From an uncultured Candidatus Thioglobus sp. (GTDB taxonomy: Bacteria; Pseudomonadota; Gammaproteobacteria; PS1; Thioglobaceae), in contig CAJVCK010000009.1 of assembly GCA_910595805.1 (NCBI GenBank), positions 1 through 46,271 on the forward strand: a stretch of DNA of 46,271 bases, written 5' to 3'. The notes under the pieces are model-generated. The model saw nothing but the letters and a program-made list of their open reading frames with translations, did not search any database and was not told the DNA's origin. Positions within the stretch are counted from its first letter, which is position 1. Each line of letters opens with the position of its first letter. Below are positions 9,752 to 19,186 of this stretch, one piece after another. Made by a program: the position numbers and the translations under genes.

Positions 9752-11125
9752 ATGCCTATTTCAAAATCCATATTTAAAGCTTATGATATTCGTGGCATTG
9801 TTGAACAGGACCTCACCCCTGAAACAGTCAAATTAATTGGCTTGGCGATTGGTAGTGAATCAATTGCCAAAGGTGAGCGCGGTATTGTGGTTGGGCGTGA
9901 TGGTAGACTTAGTGGCCTTATATTAATGGATGCTTTGAAAGATGGCTTAAAAACCAGCGGCTGTCACATCGTTGATATTGGTATGGTACCTACTCCACTA
10001 GTATATTACAGTACGTACACCAAAGCCGCCTCTTCAGGGGTAATGATTACTGGTTCACATAACCCGCCTGAGTACAACGGCTTTAAAATCATGATTGCTG
10101 GCGAAACACTCTCGGGTGATCGTATTCAAGATTTATATCAACGTATTATTAATAATGACTTTAATACAGGCCACGGCACTTCAACCAAAGTTGATATCGA
10201 ACAAGATTATATTGACCGCGTCAAATCAGACATAAAGCTAGACAAACCACTTAATATTGTTGTCGATGCAGGTAATGGCGTGGCTGGCAATATTGCACCA
10301 AAACTATTTGAACAACTCGGTGCAAATGTCACTAAATTATTTTGCTTGGTTGATGGTACTTTTCCTAACCATCATCCTGATCCATCAAAACCAAAAAACC
10401 TGATTAATATCATTCAAGAGGTTAAAGATACCGGCGCAGATATGGGTTTTGCTTTTGATGGTGATGGTGACCGACTCGGTTTAATTGATAATAAAGGTAA
10501 TGTCATCTGGGCAGATCGTCAAATGATTTTATATTCGAGAGACATTCTTGAGCGCAATAAAGGCGCCAAAATTGTCTTTGATGTTAAGTGTTCATCTTTA
10601 CTACCTAAAGACATTACTGAACATGGTGGTGAGCCAATTATGTCACGTACAGGGCATAGCTTTATCAAAGCCAAACTCAAAGAAACAGGTGCTGCACTCG
10701 GTGGCGAGATGAGTGGTCATATTTTCTTTAAAGAGCGTTGGTATGGCTTTGACGACGCCCTCTATGCCGGTGCAAGATTATTAGAAATACTATCAAAAAC
10801 CAACAAAACTTGCGCCGAGGTTTTTGCCGATTTACCTGACAGCATCAACACACCAGAAATCAATATCCACTTTGACGAGCAAGGCGACCAATTTAAAGCC
10901 ATGGATAAACTTGCTACAAATGTCAATTTTGATGGTGCTGAAATCACCACGATTGACGGCGTACGAGTGGATTATCCTAATGGCTGGGGCCTGGTTCGCC
11001 CTTCTAACACCACACCATGCTTGGTGCTTCGTTTTGAGGCAGATAATCAAAAAACCATAGAAGAGATTCTAACAAAGTTCAGAACTTGGTTAGAAGCTAA
11101 CGATATTTCCACCAAAGACTTCTGA
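9752..11125 (+). CDS. algC: Phosphomannomutase/phosphoglucomutase (AlgC/ManB type)
   Basis: Interconverts hexose 6- and 1-phosphates for surface polysaccharide and LPS precursor synthesis. The 457 residues carry the four-domain alpha-D-phosphohexomutase signatures: the phosphoserine loop TGSHNPPEYNG with catalytic S102, the Mg2+ loop DGDGDR at 236-241, the sugar-binding GGEMSGH, and the C-terminal phosphate-binding RPSNTTP. It is monocistronic, with a strong terminator downstream. The gene symbol follows closest family resemblance; relative activity on mannose versus glucose phosphates cannot be read here. Confidence 0.9.
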   Translation: MPISKSIFKAYDIRGIVEQDLTPETVKLIGLAIGSESIAKGERGIVVGRDGRLSGLILMDALKDGLKTSGCHIVDIGMVPTPLVYYSTYTKAASSGVMITGSHNPPEYNGFKIMIAGETLSGDRIQDLYQRIINNDFNTGHGTSTKVDIEQDYIDRVKSDIKLDKPLNIVVDAGNGVAGNIAPKLFEQLGANVTKLFCLVDGTFPNHHPDPSKPKNLINIIQEVKDTGADMGFAFDGDGDRLGLIDNKGNVIWADRQMILYSRDILERNKGAKIVFDVKCSSLLPKDITEHGGEPIMSRTGHSFIKAKLKETGAALGGEMSGHIFFKERWYGFDDALYAGARLLEILSKTNKTCAEVFADLPDSINTPEINIHFDEQGDQFKAMDKLATNVNFDGAEITTIDGVRVDYPNGWGLVRPSNTTPCLVLRFEADNQKTIEEILTKFRTWLEANDISTKDF

Positions 11126-11176
11126 TTTTAATTATTTACGAAATTTCTTAAAAAATAGTAAAAAATCCTTCTTTTT

Positions 11177-11208
11177 AGCCTAAAAATAGCATTTTTAGGC
11201 TGTTTTTA
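11177..11208 (+). terminator. Rho-independent terminator after the algC-type gene
   Basis: AGCCTAAAAAT (11177-11187) and ATTTTTAGGCT (11191-11201) form a perfect 11-base-pair stem with a 3-base loop, followed by GTTTTTA. It lies between two converging genes. The T-rich tail fits the plus strand better than the minus strand. Confidence 0.85.
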
Positions 11209-11242
11209 TCAATTTATGTGATTTTTTACTGTGAAATTCGAA

Positions 11243-12130
11243 TCATTCGTAAAATTTGCTAAATTTTGAAGTAATACTGTATTTTTCACCTTTATAAATA
11301 AATGACAACTTGTTTGCATGAAGCATGAGTCGCTTTGCACCCGTCAAATCAGTTCTATCTTCATCTGACAATGTCTTTTTTAAACATTGATCAGCTGTTT
11401 GATCGTCCACCCCATAAATAGGATCACCTGTAATTGTATGGCCGATTGAATCTAGGTGCACTCTGATTTGATGCTGTCTACCAGTAACAGGTATAGCTTT
11501 TACTAAGGTTATATTATCTTGTTCATTAAATTTTAAAGGCTGAATGTGTGTTGTTGATGCTTTACCATCTTGATTTTCACAAGTCATTTTTATGCCAATG
11601 ATGCCATTGGATTTTGAAATGGGTTTATCGATGGTGATGTTGTCTTTAATCTGGCCCTTAACTAAAGCCAAATATTCTTTATTACACTCTCTATTTTCAA
11701 ACAAGGTTTTTAATATTGTACTTGCTTGCTTGTTTTTGGCTACTAAGACCAAACCTGAAGTTTCAGCATCTATTCGGTGCGCCAAATCTGCTTTATTACC
11801 AAAATGATATCTAATTTCATCAAGCAGGCAATACGGCGTATCCTTTCGAGTGGGGTGCACCATAATGCCAGATGGCTTGTCAAATACAGCAAAATCTTCA
11901 ACTTCAAATACTGGTTTTAAACCCCTAGTATGCCCTTCAAATACGGCCACCTCTATATATTCACCTTTTAGAATTTGGCCGTTTTTTAAAGTATTTCCTT
12001 GATCATTAAACACTCTATTTTTAGACAAAAGTTTTTGAGAGGCTGATGATGATAAGCCAGCCTCGTCTAACAAGAAAGACTGAATTTTTTTACCTTTAAC
12101 AGCGTTATATTTTTTAAGTACAAATGGCAT
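11243..12130 (-). CDS. RluA-family 23S rRNA/tRNA pseudouridine synthase
   Basis: A 295-residue pseudouridine synthase. An N-terminal S4-like region (residues about 1-70) precedes the RluA catalytic domain with FDKPSGIMVHP and the active-site motif AHRIDAETSGLVLVAK, whose Asp is the nucleophile. ECNKEYLALVKG and the C-terminal TGRQHQIRVHLDSIGH follow the RluA pattern. The specific target (RluA, RluC, RluD or TruC type) cannot be settled from sequence alone, so no symbol is given. It follows mgtE by 29 bases and is probably in the hpf-mgtE transcript. Confidence 0.88.
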   Translation of the reverse strand: MPFVLKKYNAVKGKKIQSFLLDEAGLSSSASQKLLSKNRVFNDQGNTLKNGQILKGEYIEVAVFEGHTRGLKPVFEVEDFAVFDKPSGIMVHPTRKDTPYCLLDEIRYHFGNKADLAHRIDAETSGLVLVAKNKQASTILKTLFENRECNKEYLALVKGQIKDNITIDKPISKSNGIIGIKMTCENQDGKASTTHIQPLKFNEQDNITLVKAIPVTGRQHQIRVHLDSIGHTITGDPIYGVDDQTADQCLKKTLSDEDRTDLTGAKRLMLHANKLSFIYKGEKYSITSKFSKFYE

Positions 12131-12159
12131 ATTTATACTATTTTACAAGGTTAGATTTT

Positions 12160-13512
12160 TTAAATGACTAGAGAAGCCAAACCTAAGAATGCCACAAAAC
12201 CAATAACATCAGTAATCGTAGTTAAGATGACACCACCTGCCAATGCAGGGTCAATTTTGAGTTTGATCAGTATTGATGGCAGGAACGCACCTGAAAAAGC
12301 AGCAAAAATTAAATTAACGATGATTGCGCAGGCAATAACAACACTCAGCATTACATCTTCAAACCAAACATAAGTCGCCACACCGATTACTATCGCCCAA
12401 ATGATGCCGTTTAAAAAGCCAATCGCCACTTCTTTATTCATGAGCACTTTAAGATTAGAGGTAGTTACCCTTCCAGTAGCAATACCACGGGTTACCAAAA
12501 TCAATGTTTGTGTACCAGCAATACCTCCCATTGACGCCACTACTGGCATCAAAATTGCTAAAGCAATCTTCTCTTGTAAAGTGGCTTCAAATAAGCCGAT
12601 AAAAAATACTGCAATAAAGACTGTGATTAGGTTAACACCAAGCCAAACACTTCGACGTTTAGAACTTTGCATTACCGGTGCAAATACGTCTTCCTCTTCA
12701 TCTAAACCCGCCATAGACATCACTGAGTGTTCGGCTTCATCACGAATTACATCAACTACATCGTCAATTGTAATACGGCCAATTAATTGATTATTTTCAT
12801 CAACCACTGGCGCTGAAATCAAATCACGCTGTTCAAACAAATTAGCGACTTCACGCTCAGACATGTCGGCTATTATTGGTTTTAAGGTTGTATTTATTAA
12901 TGGATTGATATTTTGTTCAGCTTCATTGGTTAATAAAGTAGAGATATGAATTGAGCCTAAATATTTGTACGCACGATCCACAACAAACACTTTGTCAGTG
13001 TCATTTGGCATTTCTTTTAATAAACGTAAATAACGAATTACAGTACGTACATTTACATCATCACGTACTGTAATAATATCAATATTCATCAGGCCACCTG
13101 CTGAATCTTCAGGATAAGATAAAACCTTTTTTAGATGGTCTCTATGCTTATGGTCTAGTGTTAATAATAAGTTATGCAGAGCCGACTCAGGCAACTCTGG
13201 CACAATGTCTGCTAAGTCGTCTGTATCTAATCCTTCGGTAGCCTTCACAATGGCGTCAACATCCATTTCACTTAAAAGTTGGGACTGAACGTCTTCACTA
13301 AGATCTTTGAGAATATCACCTTGTGTGCTTGCATCAATATTAGACCAAAGCCGAGTTCGATCTCTAGGTGGAACACCTTCTAATAGGCGAGCAATTTCTG
13401 CCGAGTGTAGACTGGCAAGTTGAGAGGCGGCCTCTTCATACAAAGACGCCTCCAGAGATATCATTAATTTCTGCAGGCGAACTTCGAAAGAAGTGTTTTC
13501 AACTTCTGACAT
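12160..13512 (-). CDS. mgtE: Magnesium transporter MgtE
   Basis: Mg2+-gated Mg2+ channel of the inner membrane. The 450 residues show the full MgtE order: an N-terminal helical domain with repeated DILKDLSEDVQSQLLSEMD-like motifs, two CBS domains (about residues 130-250, including IGRITIDDVVDVIRDEAEHS), and a C-terminal five-helix membrane domain containing MPVVASMGGIAGTQT and the final LTTITDVIGFVAFLGLA. It lies between hpf and a pseudouridine synthase gene. No Mg2+ riboswitch is evident in the 59 bases upstream. Confidence 0.95.
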   Translation of the reverse strand: MSEVENTSFEVRLQKLMISLEASLYEEAASQLASLHSAEIARLLEGVPPRDRTRLWSNIDASTQGDILKDLSEDVQSQLLSEMDVDAIVKATEGLDTDDLADIVPELPESALHNLLLTLDHKHRDHLKKVLSYPEDSAGGLMNIDIITVRDDVNVRTVIRYLRLLKEMPNDTDKVFVVDRAYKYLGSIHISTLLTNEAEQNINPLINTTLKPIIADMSEREVANLFEQRDLISAPVVDENNQLIGRITIDDVVDVIRDEAEHSVMSMAGLDEEEDVFAPVMQSSKRRSVWLGVNLITVFIAVFFIGLFEATLQEKIALAILMPVVASMGGIAGTQTLILVTRGIATGRVTTSNLKVLMNKEVAIGFLNGIIWAIVIGVATYVWFEDVMLSVVIACAIIVNLIFAAFSGAFLPSILIKLKIDPALAGGVILTTITDVIGFVAFLGLASLVI

Positions 13513-13571
13513 TAAATTAATGTTCCCTTAATAATTAGCCTAAAATTGTATCGCCTTAAGCTGGGTGACCT

Positions 13572-13868
13572 TTAATTTTTTCTATGGTCGTTTAATTTTT
13601 CTTTGTGCTTTCTAATTTGTGAATCTAATTTATTAACCATTTGATCAATAGAAGCGTACATATCGCCGCTTTCTGCTTTAGCAAATAAATCTGCCCCACT
13701 TACGTGAATCGTTGCTTCGGCTTTTTGCACATCCTTTTTGACCTCCAAAATCATATTAATATTAATCAAATGATCAAAGTGGTGTTTGATTTTAGATAAT
13801 TTTTCAATAGAATGTTGCTTGATTGCCTCAGTGATATCGAGATGGTGTCCAGAAATACTTAATTGCAT
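13572..13868 (-). CDS. hpf: Ribosome hibernation promoting factor, short form
   Basis: A 98-residue HPF/RaiA-type factor that binds the 30S decoding region and promotes inactive 100S ribosomes in stationary phase. The sequence has the family opening MQLSISGHHLDITEAI, central VQKAEATIHVSGADLFA, and DMYASIDQMVNKLDSQIRKHKEK. The length fits the short gammaproteobacterial form rather than the long dimerising form. A good AAGGAGCG ribosome site precedes the ATG. The usual rpoN-hpf context is absent; it heads the mgtE transcript instead. Confidence 0.92.
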   Translation of the reverse strand: MQLSISGHHLDITEAIKQHSIEKLSKIKHHFDHLININMILEVKKDVQKAEATIHVSGADLFAKAESGDMYASIDQMVNKLDSQIRKHKEKLNDHRKN

Positions 13869-13989
13869 AAACGCTCCTTATCAGATTAAAAAAATGTTCA
13901 ATTTATTGTGACACAAACCTAGGCAGTATTGTGAAGTATTTGTTGTGTTTCGTGTTAAATAATTGACACCACAAAAATCTAATTGAGGT

Positions 13990-13995
13990 TATAAT
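13990..13995 (+). promoter_or_regulatory. Candidate -10 box of the 67-aa gene
   Basis: A perfect TATAAT, 35 bases before the start codon. A perfect TTGACA also lies upstream (13963-13968), but the 21-base gap is longer than a normal spacer, so the true -35 is uncertain. Confidence 0.45.
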
Positions 13996-14030
13996 TACTG
14001 TTTTTACATATTTACATTTAGGAGATAAAC

Positions 14031-14234
14031 ATGGACGCAGTCAGTCAAGAAAATAACGATTTAAGTGCAAAAAGAATTGAATTACAAAAAACTTTTAAAG
14101 CACATACAGATGAGAACGGCTTCTCATATGAAGACTGGGTTAATCCTCCTGCAGGTTCTTTTTATGAAGGCTATAAAAAAGAATTAGCTGAAATTGACAA
14201 TCAAATGGCACCGCCTTTGCAATACCAATCATAA
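14031..14234 (+). CDS. Conserved-looking small protein of unknown function (67 aa)
   Basis: I do not recognise this gene. It is a 67-residue, soluble-looking protein with an amphipathic helix at residues about 10-27 (SAKRIELQKTFKAHTDENG), then FSYEDWVNPPAGSFYEGY and another short helix. It looks real: an AGGAG ribosome site (14020-14024) sits 6 bases before the ATG, a perfect TATAAT lies at 13990-13995, and two consecutive hairpins, the second a strong terminator, follow at once. It has no cysteine, signal peptide or membrane segment. It stands alone between the divergent hpf operon and argD. Confidence 0.72.
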   Translation: MDAVSQENNDLSAKRIELQKTFKAHTDENGFSYEDWVNPPAGSFYEGYKKELAEIDNQMAPPLQYQS

Positions 14235-14279
14235 TCAATATTCTGATTGGTAATAAAAGCCCCGTTTTGGGGCTTTTTT
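14225..14279 (+). terminator. Double hairpin with strong Rho-independent terminator
   Basis: CCAATCA (14225-14231) pairs with TGATTGG (14244-14250), overlapping the end of the 67-aa gene. It is followed by AAAAGCCCC (14255-14263) pairing with GGGGCTTTT (14269-14277) around GTTTT, running into a T tract. The second hairpin is a textbook terminator and insulates argD from the small gene. Confidence 0.92.
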
Positions 14280-14318
14280 GTTTAGTGGCCAACTTAAAAT
14301 CACACTAATAAAAAATCT

Positions 14319-15476
14319 ATGTCTTATTTAATGTCAAATTATGCTCCGCTAGAGGTTACCTTTGTTAAAGGCAAAGGTTGCTACCTGACGGATACCAAGG
14401 GTGATCAATATCTAGATGCGCTTTGTGGTGTTGGTGTTACTGGGCTCGGTCATTGTCATAAAGACATTACAGCAGCCATTCAGTCACAAGCTGGAGAACT
14501 ATTACATACCAGTAACTGGTATCGCATTCAACATCAAGAAGTGCTTGCTAAAAGGTTGTGCCAATTAGCTAATATGGATACTGCTTTCTTTGGCAACTCT
14601 GGCGCAGAAGCCAATGAAGCAGCTATTAAAATTGCACGTTTACATGGTCATGCTAACAATATTGACAATCCAATTATATTAACGGCCAATCAAAGCTTTC
14701 ATGGCCGCACAATGGCAACTCTATCTGCTACTGGCAATGAAAAAGTACAGAATGGCTTTGCACCTTTAGTTAGTGAATTTATTCATGTTAACTTTAATGA
14801 TGTTGACGCCATTAAAGCGTATACCAACAATACCAGTGTTGTCGCGGTAATGCTAGAACCTATTCAAGGAGAAAGCGGTGTTATTATTCCAGCTGATAAT
14901 TATCTGAACCATGTACAAGAAATTTGTCAAGAGAATAACTGGCTACTGATACTAGACGAAGTACAAACCGGTATTGGCCGTACTGGGGCGTTATTTGCTC
15001 ATCAATACAACCACATCAACCCTGATGTACTTACCCTAGCCAAAGGGCTAGGTAATGGTGTGCCTATTGGCGCCTGTTTAGCCAAAGGAAAAGCAGCAAG
15101 CCTTTTTCAGCCTGGCTCACACGGCTCTACCTTTGGTGGCAATCCTTTAGTGTGCCAAACAGCACTCAGCGTACTTGAAGTAATTGAAAAAGACGATATT
15201 CTTAACAATGTTATGCAAATGGGTGAGTATTTAACATCTGGATTTAAATCAAAACTAAAGGATTCAGAGAAAGTGGTAGAAATACGTAGTAAAGGTTTAA
15301 TGCTGGCCATTGAACTTAATCAAGATTGCTCAAGCTTATTAAATGCAGCACTTGATAAAAAATTATTAATCAATATTACCGGGCAATCAATTCGCTTATT
15401 ACCACCGCTTATTATCAATAAAACTGAGGCTGACATAATTATTAATACAGTCTGTGAGCTAATTGAATCGGTATAA
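14319..15476 (+). CDS. argD: Acetylornithine aminotransferase (class III PLP enzyme)
   Basis: Transfers an amino group to N-acetylglutamate semialdehyde in arginine synthesis. The 385 residues carry the class III aminotransferase pattern: FFGNSGAEANEAAIKIAR, FHGRTMATLSATG, the Asp of ILDEVQTGIGRTG (D213), and the PLP lysine K242 in LTLAKGLGNGVPIGA. The ATG at 14319 begins the family-like MSYLMSNYAPLEVTFVKGKG. The stop lies 13 bases before the argF start, so the two form an operon. The homologue could also act in lysine synthesis (DapC activity), which is common for this family. Confidence 0.93.
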   Translation: MSYLMSNYAPLEVTFVKGKGCYLTDTKGDQYLDALCGVGVTGLGHCHKDITAAIQSQAGELLHTSNWYRIQHQEVLAKRLCQLANMDTAFFGNSGAEANEAAIKIARLHGHANNIDNPIILTANQSFHGRTMATLSATGNEKVQNGFAPLVSEFIHVNFNDVDAIKAYTNNTSVVAVMLEPIQGESGVIIPADNYLNHVQEICQENNWLLILDEVQTGIGRTGALFAHQYNHINPDVLTLAKGLGNGVPIGACLAKGKAASLFQPGSHGSTFGGNPLVCQTALSVLEVIEKDDILNNVMQMGEYLTSGFKSKLKDSEKVVEIRSKGLMLAIELNQDCSSLLNAALDKKLLINITGQSIRLLPPLIINKTEADIIINTVCELIESV

Positions 15477-15489
15477 ACAAGAGACTAAC

Positions 15490-16389
15490 ATGGCAAAACA
15501 TTTTATTAATTTAGACAGCTTATCTAATAATGATTTACAACAAATCATTGATCAAGCTATCACCTTAAAAAAACAACACAAAGCAGGTGAAATTTCCAAT
15601 ATTTTAAAAAATAAAACTTTGGCAATGGTCTTTGATAAATCATCCACCCGTACTCGAGTTTCATTTGAAGCAGGTATGGCTCAACTTGGTGGTCATGCTT
15701 TATTCTTGTCAGATCGTGATATTCAATTAGGTCGTGGCGAACCTATTACTGACAGTGCAGTAGTTATTAGCTCAATGGTTGATTGTGTGATGTTACGTAT
15801 CTCATCCCATGAAGACATCAATACATTTGCAAATCATTCTTCTGTACCTGTTATTAACGCCCTATCTGATGAATCTCACCCGTGTCAATTGTTAGCTGAC
15901 ATGATGACGTACCAAGAGCACAATGGCTCAATTAAAGGTAAAACTGTCGCTTGGATTGGCGACGGTAACAATATGTGTCATACTTATATGCAAGCAGCTA
16001 AAGCTTTTGAGTTTACGCTAAATATTGCCACACCCAAAGGCTATGAGCCAGATCAAAAATTTATTGATCAATATGCTAAATATATTAACTTATACACAGA
16101 TGCAAACACTGCTTGCCAAGATTCAGACATGATAGTGACTGACGTTTGGGCTAGCATGGGCCAAGAAACTGAACAGCAAAAACGCGAATTAGATTTTAAA
16201 GATTTTAAAGTCGACGCAGATTTAATGCTCCAAGCTAAATCAGAGGCAGTATTTATGCACTGCCTACCTGCGCACCGTGGTGAAGAAGTTAGTGCTGACG
16301 TTATCGATGGTAAACAAAGCTTGGTATGGGAAGAAGCTGAAAATCGCCTACACGCACAAAAAGCATTATTACTATACTTGCTAAATTAG
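15490..16389 (+). CDS. argF: Ornithine carbamoyltransferase
   Basis: Makes citrulline from ornithine and carbamoyl phosphate. The 299-residue protein has the carbamoyl-phosphate motif [10 protein letters not shown] (STRTR at 52-56), HPCQ at 130-133, DGNNMCHT, and the ornithine-site [11 protein letters not shown] (HCLP at 257-260). The ATG at 15490 (MAKHFINLD) is preferred to the longer frame from 15463, which would overlap argD and is not family-like; an AAGAGA sequence precedes it. The last 4 bases overlap the convergent queH. Confidence 0.95.
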   Translation: MAKHFINLDSLSNNDLQQIIDQAITLKKQHKAGEISNILKNKTLAMVFDKSSTRTRVSFEAGMAQLGGHALFLSDRDIQLGRGEPITDSAVVISSMVDCVMLRISSHEDINTFANHSSVPVINALSDESHPCQLLADMMTYQEHNGSIKGKTVAWIGDGNNMCHTYMQAAKAFEFTLNIATPKGYEPDQKFIDQYAKYINLYTDANTACQDSDMIVTDVWASMGQETEQQKRELDFKDFKVDADLMLQAKSEAVFMHCLPAHRGEEVSADVIDGKQSLVWEEAENRLHAQKALLLYLLN

Positions 16390-17087
16390 TCTTTTGTTTG
16401 AACAGATAGTTTATCCATGGCTTCTTGGTAAAACTTTACACCGCGTTCAACCTTTTCTCGACCTCTAGACACTCTCCATCGATTAGTATCACGCAATGAA
16501 TACACACAGCCGCAGTATTCTTGTTGATAGAACTCTTCTCGCTTAGATAACTCAAGCATACGTGATGAGCCACCTTGTTTACGCCAATTAAAATCCCAAT
16601 AGCTAATACCGTTGAATGATTGTGTTGCTCTTTCACCACAGCCATTAATCTGATTCATGTCTTTCCATCTAGAAATGCCTAACGTTGATGAAATAAGGTC
16701 AAAATCATGATCCTTAGCGTATTTCGCAGTTGTCTCAAAACGCATATCAAAGCACGTGGTACAACGCTCACCACGCTCAGGTTCGTTTTCTTGACCTTTT
16801 ATACGCTCAAACCATAAGTTTCTATCATAATCTGCATCAATAAATGGCATGCCTAATTTTTGAGCAAAACGAATGTTTTCTTCCTTGCGTAGCTCATACT
16901 CTTCAACCGGATGAATGTTTGGGTTATAAAAGAAAATCGTGGTATCAATTTCAGAAGCCGCTAGAGCCTCCATAATTTCACCAGCACAGGGGGCGCAACA
17001 TGAATGCATGAGCAGTCTCTTTTCGCCATTGGGGGTAGAAAGCTTAGGACGCTCATAACCATTTAAGGTGTAATCTACTTTAGACAT
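16386..17087 (-). CDS. queH: Epoxyqueuosine reductase QueH
   Basis: Catalyses the last step of queuosine synthesis, reducing epoxyqueuosine in tRNA; QueH is unrelated to the cobalamin-dependent QueG. The protein starts [16 protein letters not shown] and shows the DUF208 cysteine pattern: HSCCAPC (C30, C31, C34), RCTTCFDMR at about residue 108, and [10 protein letters not shown], plus the tail [20 protein letters not shown]. The ATG at 17087 is chosen over an upstream TTG at 17114. Its start overlaps the end of the HolD-like gene by 13 bases, so the two are translationally linked. Confidence 0.9.
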   Translation of the reverse strand: MSKVDYTLNGYERPKLSTPNGEKRLLMHSCCAPCAGEIMEALAASEIDTTIFFYNPNIHPVEEYELRKEENIRFAQKLGMPFIDADYDRNLWFERIKGQENEPERGERCTTCFDMRFETTAKYAKDHDFDLISSTLGISRWKDMNQINGCGERATQSFNGISYWDFNWRKQGGSSRMLELSKREEFYQQEYCGCVYSLRDTNRWRVSRGREKVERGVKFYQEAMDKLSVQTKD

Positions 17088-17497
17088 ATTTTTATCTTTT
17101 TTAAAACTTCCCAAACCTCTCGTTTGAGTTGTTCATCTATTAAGATTTTACTTGGGTGATGTGTAACAAAATGATGAGCAGAAGACGCCTTCAAATCTTT
17201 ACTCATTAATAATACAGTCTTAGCATTATATTGCCCAAGCTCTTGACTCAAGTCATCGATATTAATACTAATACACTGAATGTCCTTCTGTTTTAAACCA
17301 ATAGCACTTAGCATTTTTAATAAAAAATCTTGGTATTTTCCAACCTGACAAAAAGATCGAGAATTTTTAATTTCAACAACCAAACATTGTGTATTGATTT
17401 TTTGTACATCAATATTTTTAGATATATTTTGAGTGTACAAAAACTCAGGTACACCCAAAGCCTCTAAATAGCGCGACCTTAAAGCCACATTATTCAT
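17075..17497 (-). CDS. HolD-like (DNA polymerase III psi-type) small protein
   Basis: A 140-residue protein that I assign only tentatively. The opening [16 protein letters not shown] resembles the psi subunit's chi-binding N-terminus, and the C-terminal [25 protein letters not shown] matches a motif seen in psi-like and uracil-glycosylase-fold proteins. The middle ([16 protein letters not shown]) fits the same fold. It overlaps leuA by 4 bases (ATGA) and queH by 13 bases. If correct it would link the clamp loader to SSB through chi. An alternative is an unrelated member of the same fold. Confidence 0.5.
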   Translation of the reverse strand: MNNVALRSRYLEALGVPEFLYTQNISKNIDVQKINTQCLVVEIKNSRSFCQVGKYQDFLLKMLSAIGLKQKDIQCISINIDDLSQELGQYNAKTVLLMSKDLKASSAHHFVTHHPSKILIDEQLKREVWEVLKKIKICLK

Positions 17498-19026
17498 ACT
17501 TGAGGATGTGCCCTATCAGTGGCTGCCATAATTTTATTCAAACCATGAATGTAAGCTTTGGCGCTGGCAGTAATAATATCTGTATCTGCACCTTGACCAT
17601 TAATAATACGACCATCATGCTCTAGGCGTACATTGACCTCACCTAGTGCATCAGTGCCTTCGGTCACATTGGAAACTGAATACAATTGTAAATTAATCTC
17701 AAAATCTACTAAAGAGTTGATGGCGCTAAAAGCAGCATCTACTGCACCTGGAGTTTTTGCAGTAGCAGTATGCTCCTTACCATCCACAGAGAGCACAACT
17801 TTAGCAGTATTTTCCTCACCTGTTTCAGTACAAACTTTTAGAGAGACTAACTTAATTGATTCGCTTGACTCAGTTTGAGTTTCTGATACTAGAGCCTGTA
17901 AATCTTCGTCAAAAATTTCATGTTTTTTATCTGCTAACTCTTTAAAACGTCTAAAGGCATCATTTAAATTTTCTTCAGAGTCAAATTCTACACCAAGTTC
18001 AGATAATCTAACTTTGAAAGCATTACGACCAGAATGTTTACCCAAGATTAATTTATTGGCATTCCAGCCCACATCTTCTGCACGCATAATTTCATATGTT
18101 TCACGATGCTTTAAAACGCCATCTTGATGAATACCTGCTTCATGAGCAAAGGCATTTGCGCCAACAATAGCCTTATTTGGTTGGACAATAAAACCAGTCA
18201 CACTAGAAACTAAACGCGAAGCCTGTAAAATATGTGTGGCATCTATATTAGTATCACAATCAAATATATCTTGGCGTGTTCTAACTGCCATCACCAACTC
18301 TTCCAAAGAAGTATTGCCAGCACGCTCACCTAAACCATTGATTGTACATTCGACTTGTCTTGCACCATTTAGTACTGCTGATAAAGAATTAGCAACAGCC
18401 AAGCCCAAATCATTATGACAATGCGCTGAAAAAACCGCTTTATCAGAATTCGGAATACGCTCAATCAGTGATTTCATCGTAGCACCAAACTGATGTGGAA
18501 TATTGTAACCCACTGTGTCAGGAATATTGATTGTGGTTGCGCCTGCATCGATTGTCGCTTCAATCACACGACAAAGAAAATCTTCATCAGATCTGCCTGC
18601 ATCTTCTGGTGAAAACTCTACATTGTCAGTATATTGTCTAGCGCGCTTCACAGCGCGAACTGCTTGTTCCACTACTTGATCTGGCGTCATATTCAACTTC
18701 ATTTTCATATGAATATCACTGGTGGCAATAAATGTATGAATACGCGCAGAATTGGTATTTTTTAGCGCCTCACCTGCTCGATCAATATCTTTATCTAATG
18801 CTCTAGCAAGAGAACAGATAGTTGAATCTTTTACGGCATTAGCCACTGCTTGTACCGCTTCAAAATCACCTGGCGATGCGATAGCAAAACCTGCCTCAAT
18901 CACATCCACCTTCATTTTTTCTAATACTTTAGCAATCCGCACCTTCTCATCTTTAGTCATTGACGCACCTGGTGATTGCTCACCATCTCTAAGAGTTGTG
19001 TCAAATATAATTAGCTTGTCAGACAT
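17494..19026 (-). CDS. leuA: 2-isopropylmalate synthase
   Basis: First committed step of leucine synthesis: condenses acetyl-CoA with 2-oxoisovalerate, and is normally feedback-inhibited by leucine. The 510 residues have the N-terminal [16 protein letters not shown], the HMGL-like motif [16 protein letters not shown] with metal-binding histidines, [14 protein letters not shown], and a C-terminal LeuA regulatory dimer domain (about residues 390-510). The ATG at 19026 follows a strong AGGGG site. A leucine-rich leader peptide lies 80-150 bases upstream. It follows pssA in the same direction, but the 174-base gap carries its own signals. Confidence 0.96.
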   Translation of the reverse strand: MSDKLIIFDTTLRDGEQSPGASMTKDEKVRIAKVLEKMKVDVIEAGFAIASPGDFEAVQAVANAVKDSTICSLARALDKDIDRAGEALKNTNSARIHTFIATSDIHMKMKLNMTPDQVVEQAVRAVKRARQYTDNVEFSPEDAGRSDEDFLCRVIEATIDAGATTINIPDTVGYNIPHQFGATMKSLIERIPNSDKAVFSAHCHNDLGLAVANSLSAVLNGARQVECTINGLGERAGNTSLEELVMAVRTRQDIFDCDTNIDATHILQASRLVSSVTGFIVQPNKAIVGANAFAHEAGIHQDGVLKHRETYEIMRAEDVGWNANKLILGKHSGRNAFKVRLSELGVEFDSEENLNDAFRRFKELADKKHEIFDEDLQALVSETQTESSESIKLVSLKVCTETGEENTAKVVLSVDGKEHTATAKTPGAVDAAFSAINSLVDFEINLQLYSVSNVTEGTDALGEVNVRLEHDGRIINGQGADTDIITASAKAYIHGLNKIMAATDRAHPQV

Positions 19027-19101
19027 TTAAGTCCCCTATTTTTAGTTATTTGTTTGATTTAGTTGTAGTTTGCAAGACTTTTCAATCATGCGCGAGTATT
19101 T

Positions 19102-19124
19102 TTGCCTTACGGCAATAATCGTAA
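19102..19124 (-). promoter_or_regulatory. Mutually exclusive hairpins at the end of the leader peptide
   Basis: On the minus strand TTACG (19124-19120) can pair with CGTAA (19111-19107), while TTGCC (19115-19111) can pair with GGCAA (19106-19102) around a GTAA tetraloop. The two hairpins share bases and cannot coexist. The leader's last leucine codons lie in the 5' arms and its stop in the shared part. Further down, AAGTCTT (19080-19074) could pair with GGGACTT (19035-19029), which contains part of the leuA ribosome site. No T tract follows, so control of translation or a Rho-dependent mechanism is more likely than an intrinsic attenuator. Confidence 0.5.
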
Positions 19125-19178
19125 CAGCGCTAAGAGATTAGCTTGTGTGCGATAAACAATTGTTACTTGGTTACTCAT
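19107..19178 (-). CDS. leuL: Candidate leucine leader peptide upstream of leuA
   Basis: A 23-codon open frame on the minus strand, starting ATG at 19178 and ending TAA at 19109-19107. Residues 14-23 read NLLALLRLLP: six leucine codons (CTC, TTA, CTG, TTA, TTA, TTG) within eight positions, directly before the stop. That is the hallmark of amino-acid-sensing leader peptides, and the gene downstream makes leucine. A perfect TATAAT ends 8 bases before the ATG, so the transcript would be leaderless or nearly so; there is no ribosome site. The stop codon lies inside the loop of a hairpin. The symbol is by function, not homology to E. coli leuL. Confidence 0.72.
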   Translation of the reverse strand: MSNQVTIVYRTQANLLALLRLLP

Positions 19179-19186
19179 AGATTGGC

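Noticed and set aside
12401..12790. 129-codon plus-strand frame inside mgtE
   Set aside because: Antisense shadow of a strongly conserved gene.
13963..13968. Perfect TTGACA as the -35 of the 67-aa gene
   Set aside because: The 21-base distance to the TATAAT is too long for a normal promoter; kept only as a note.
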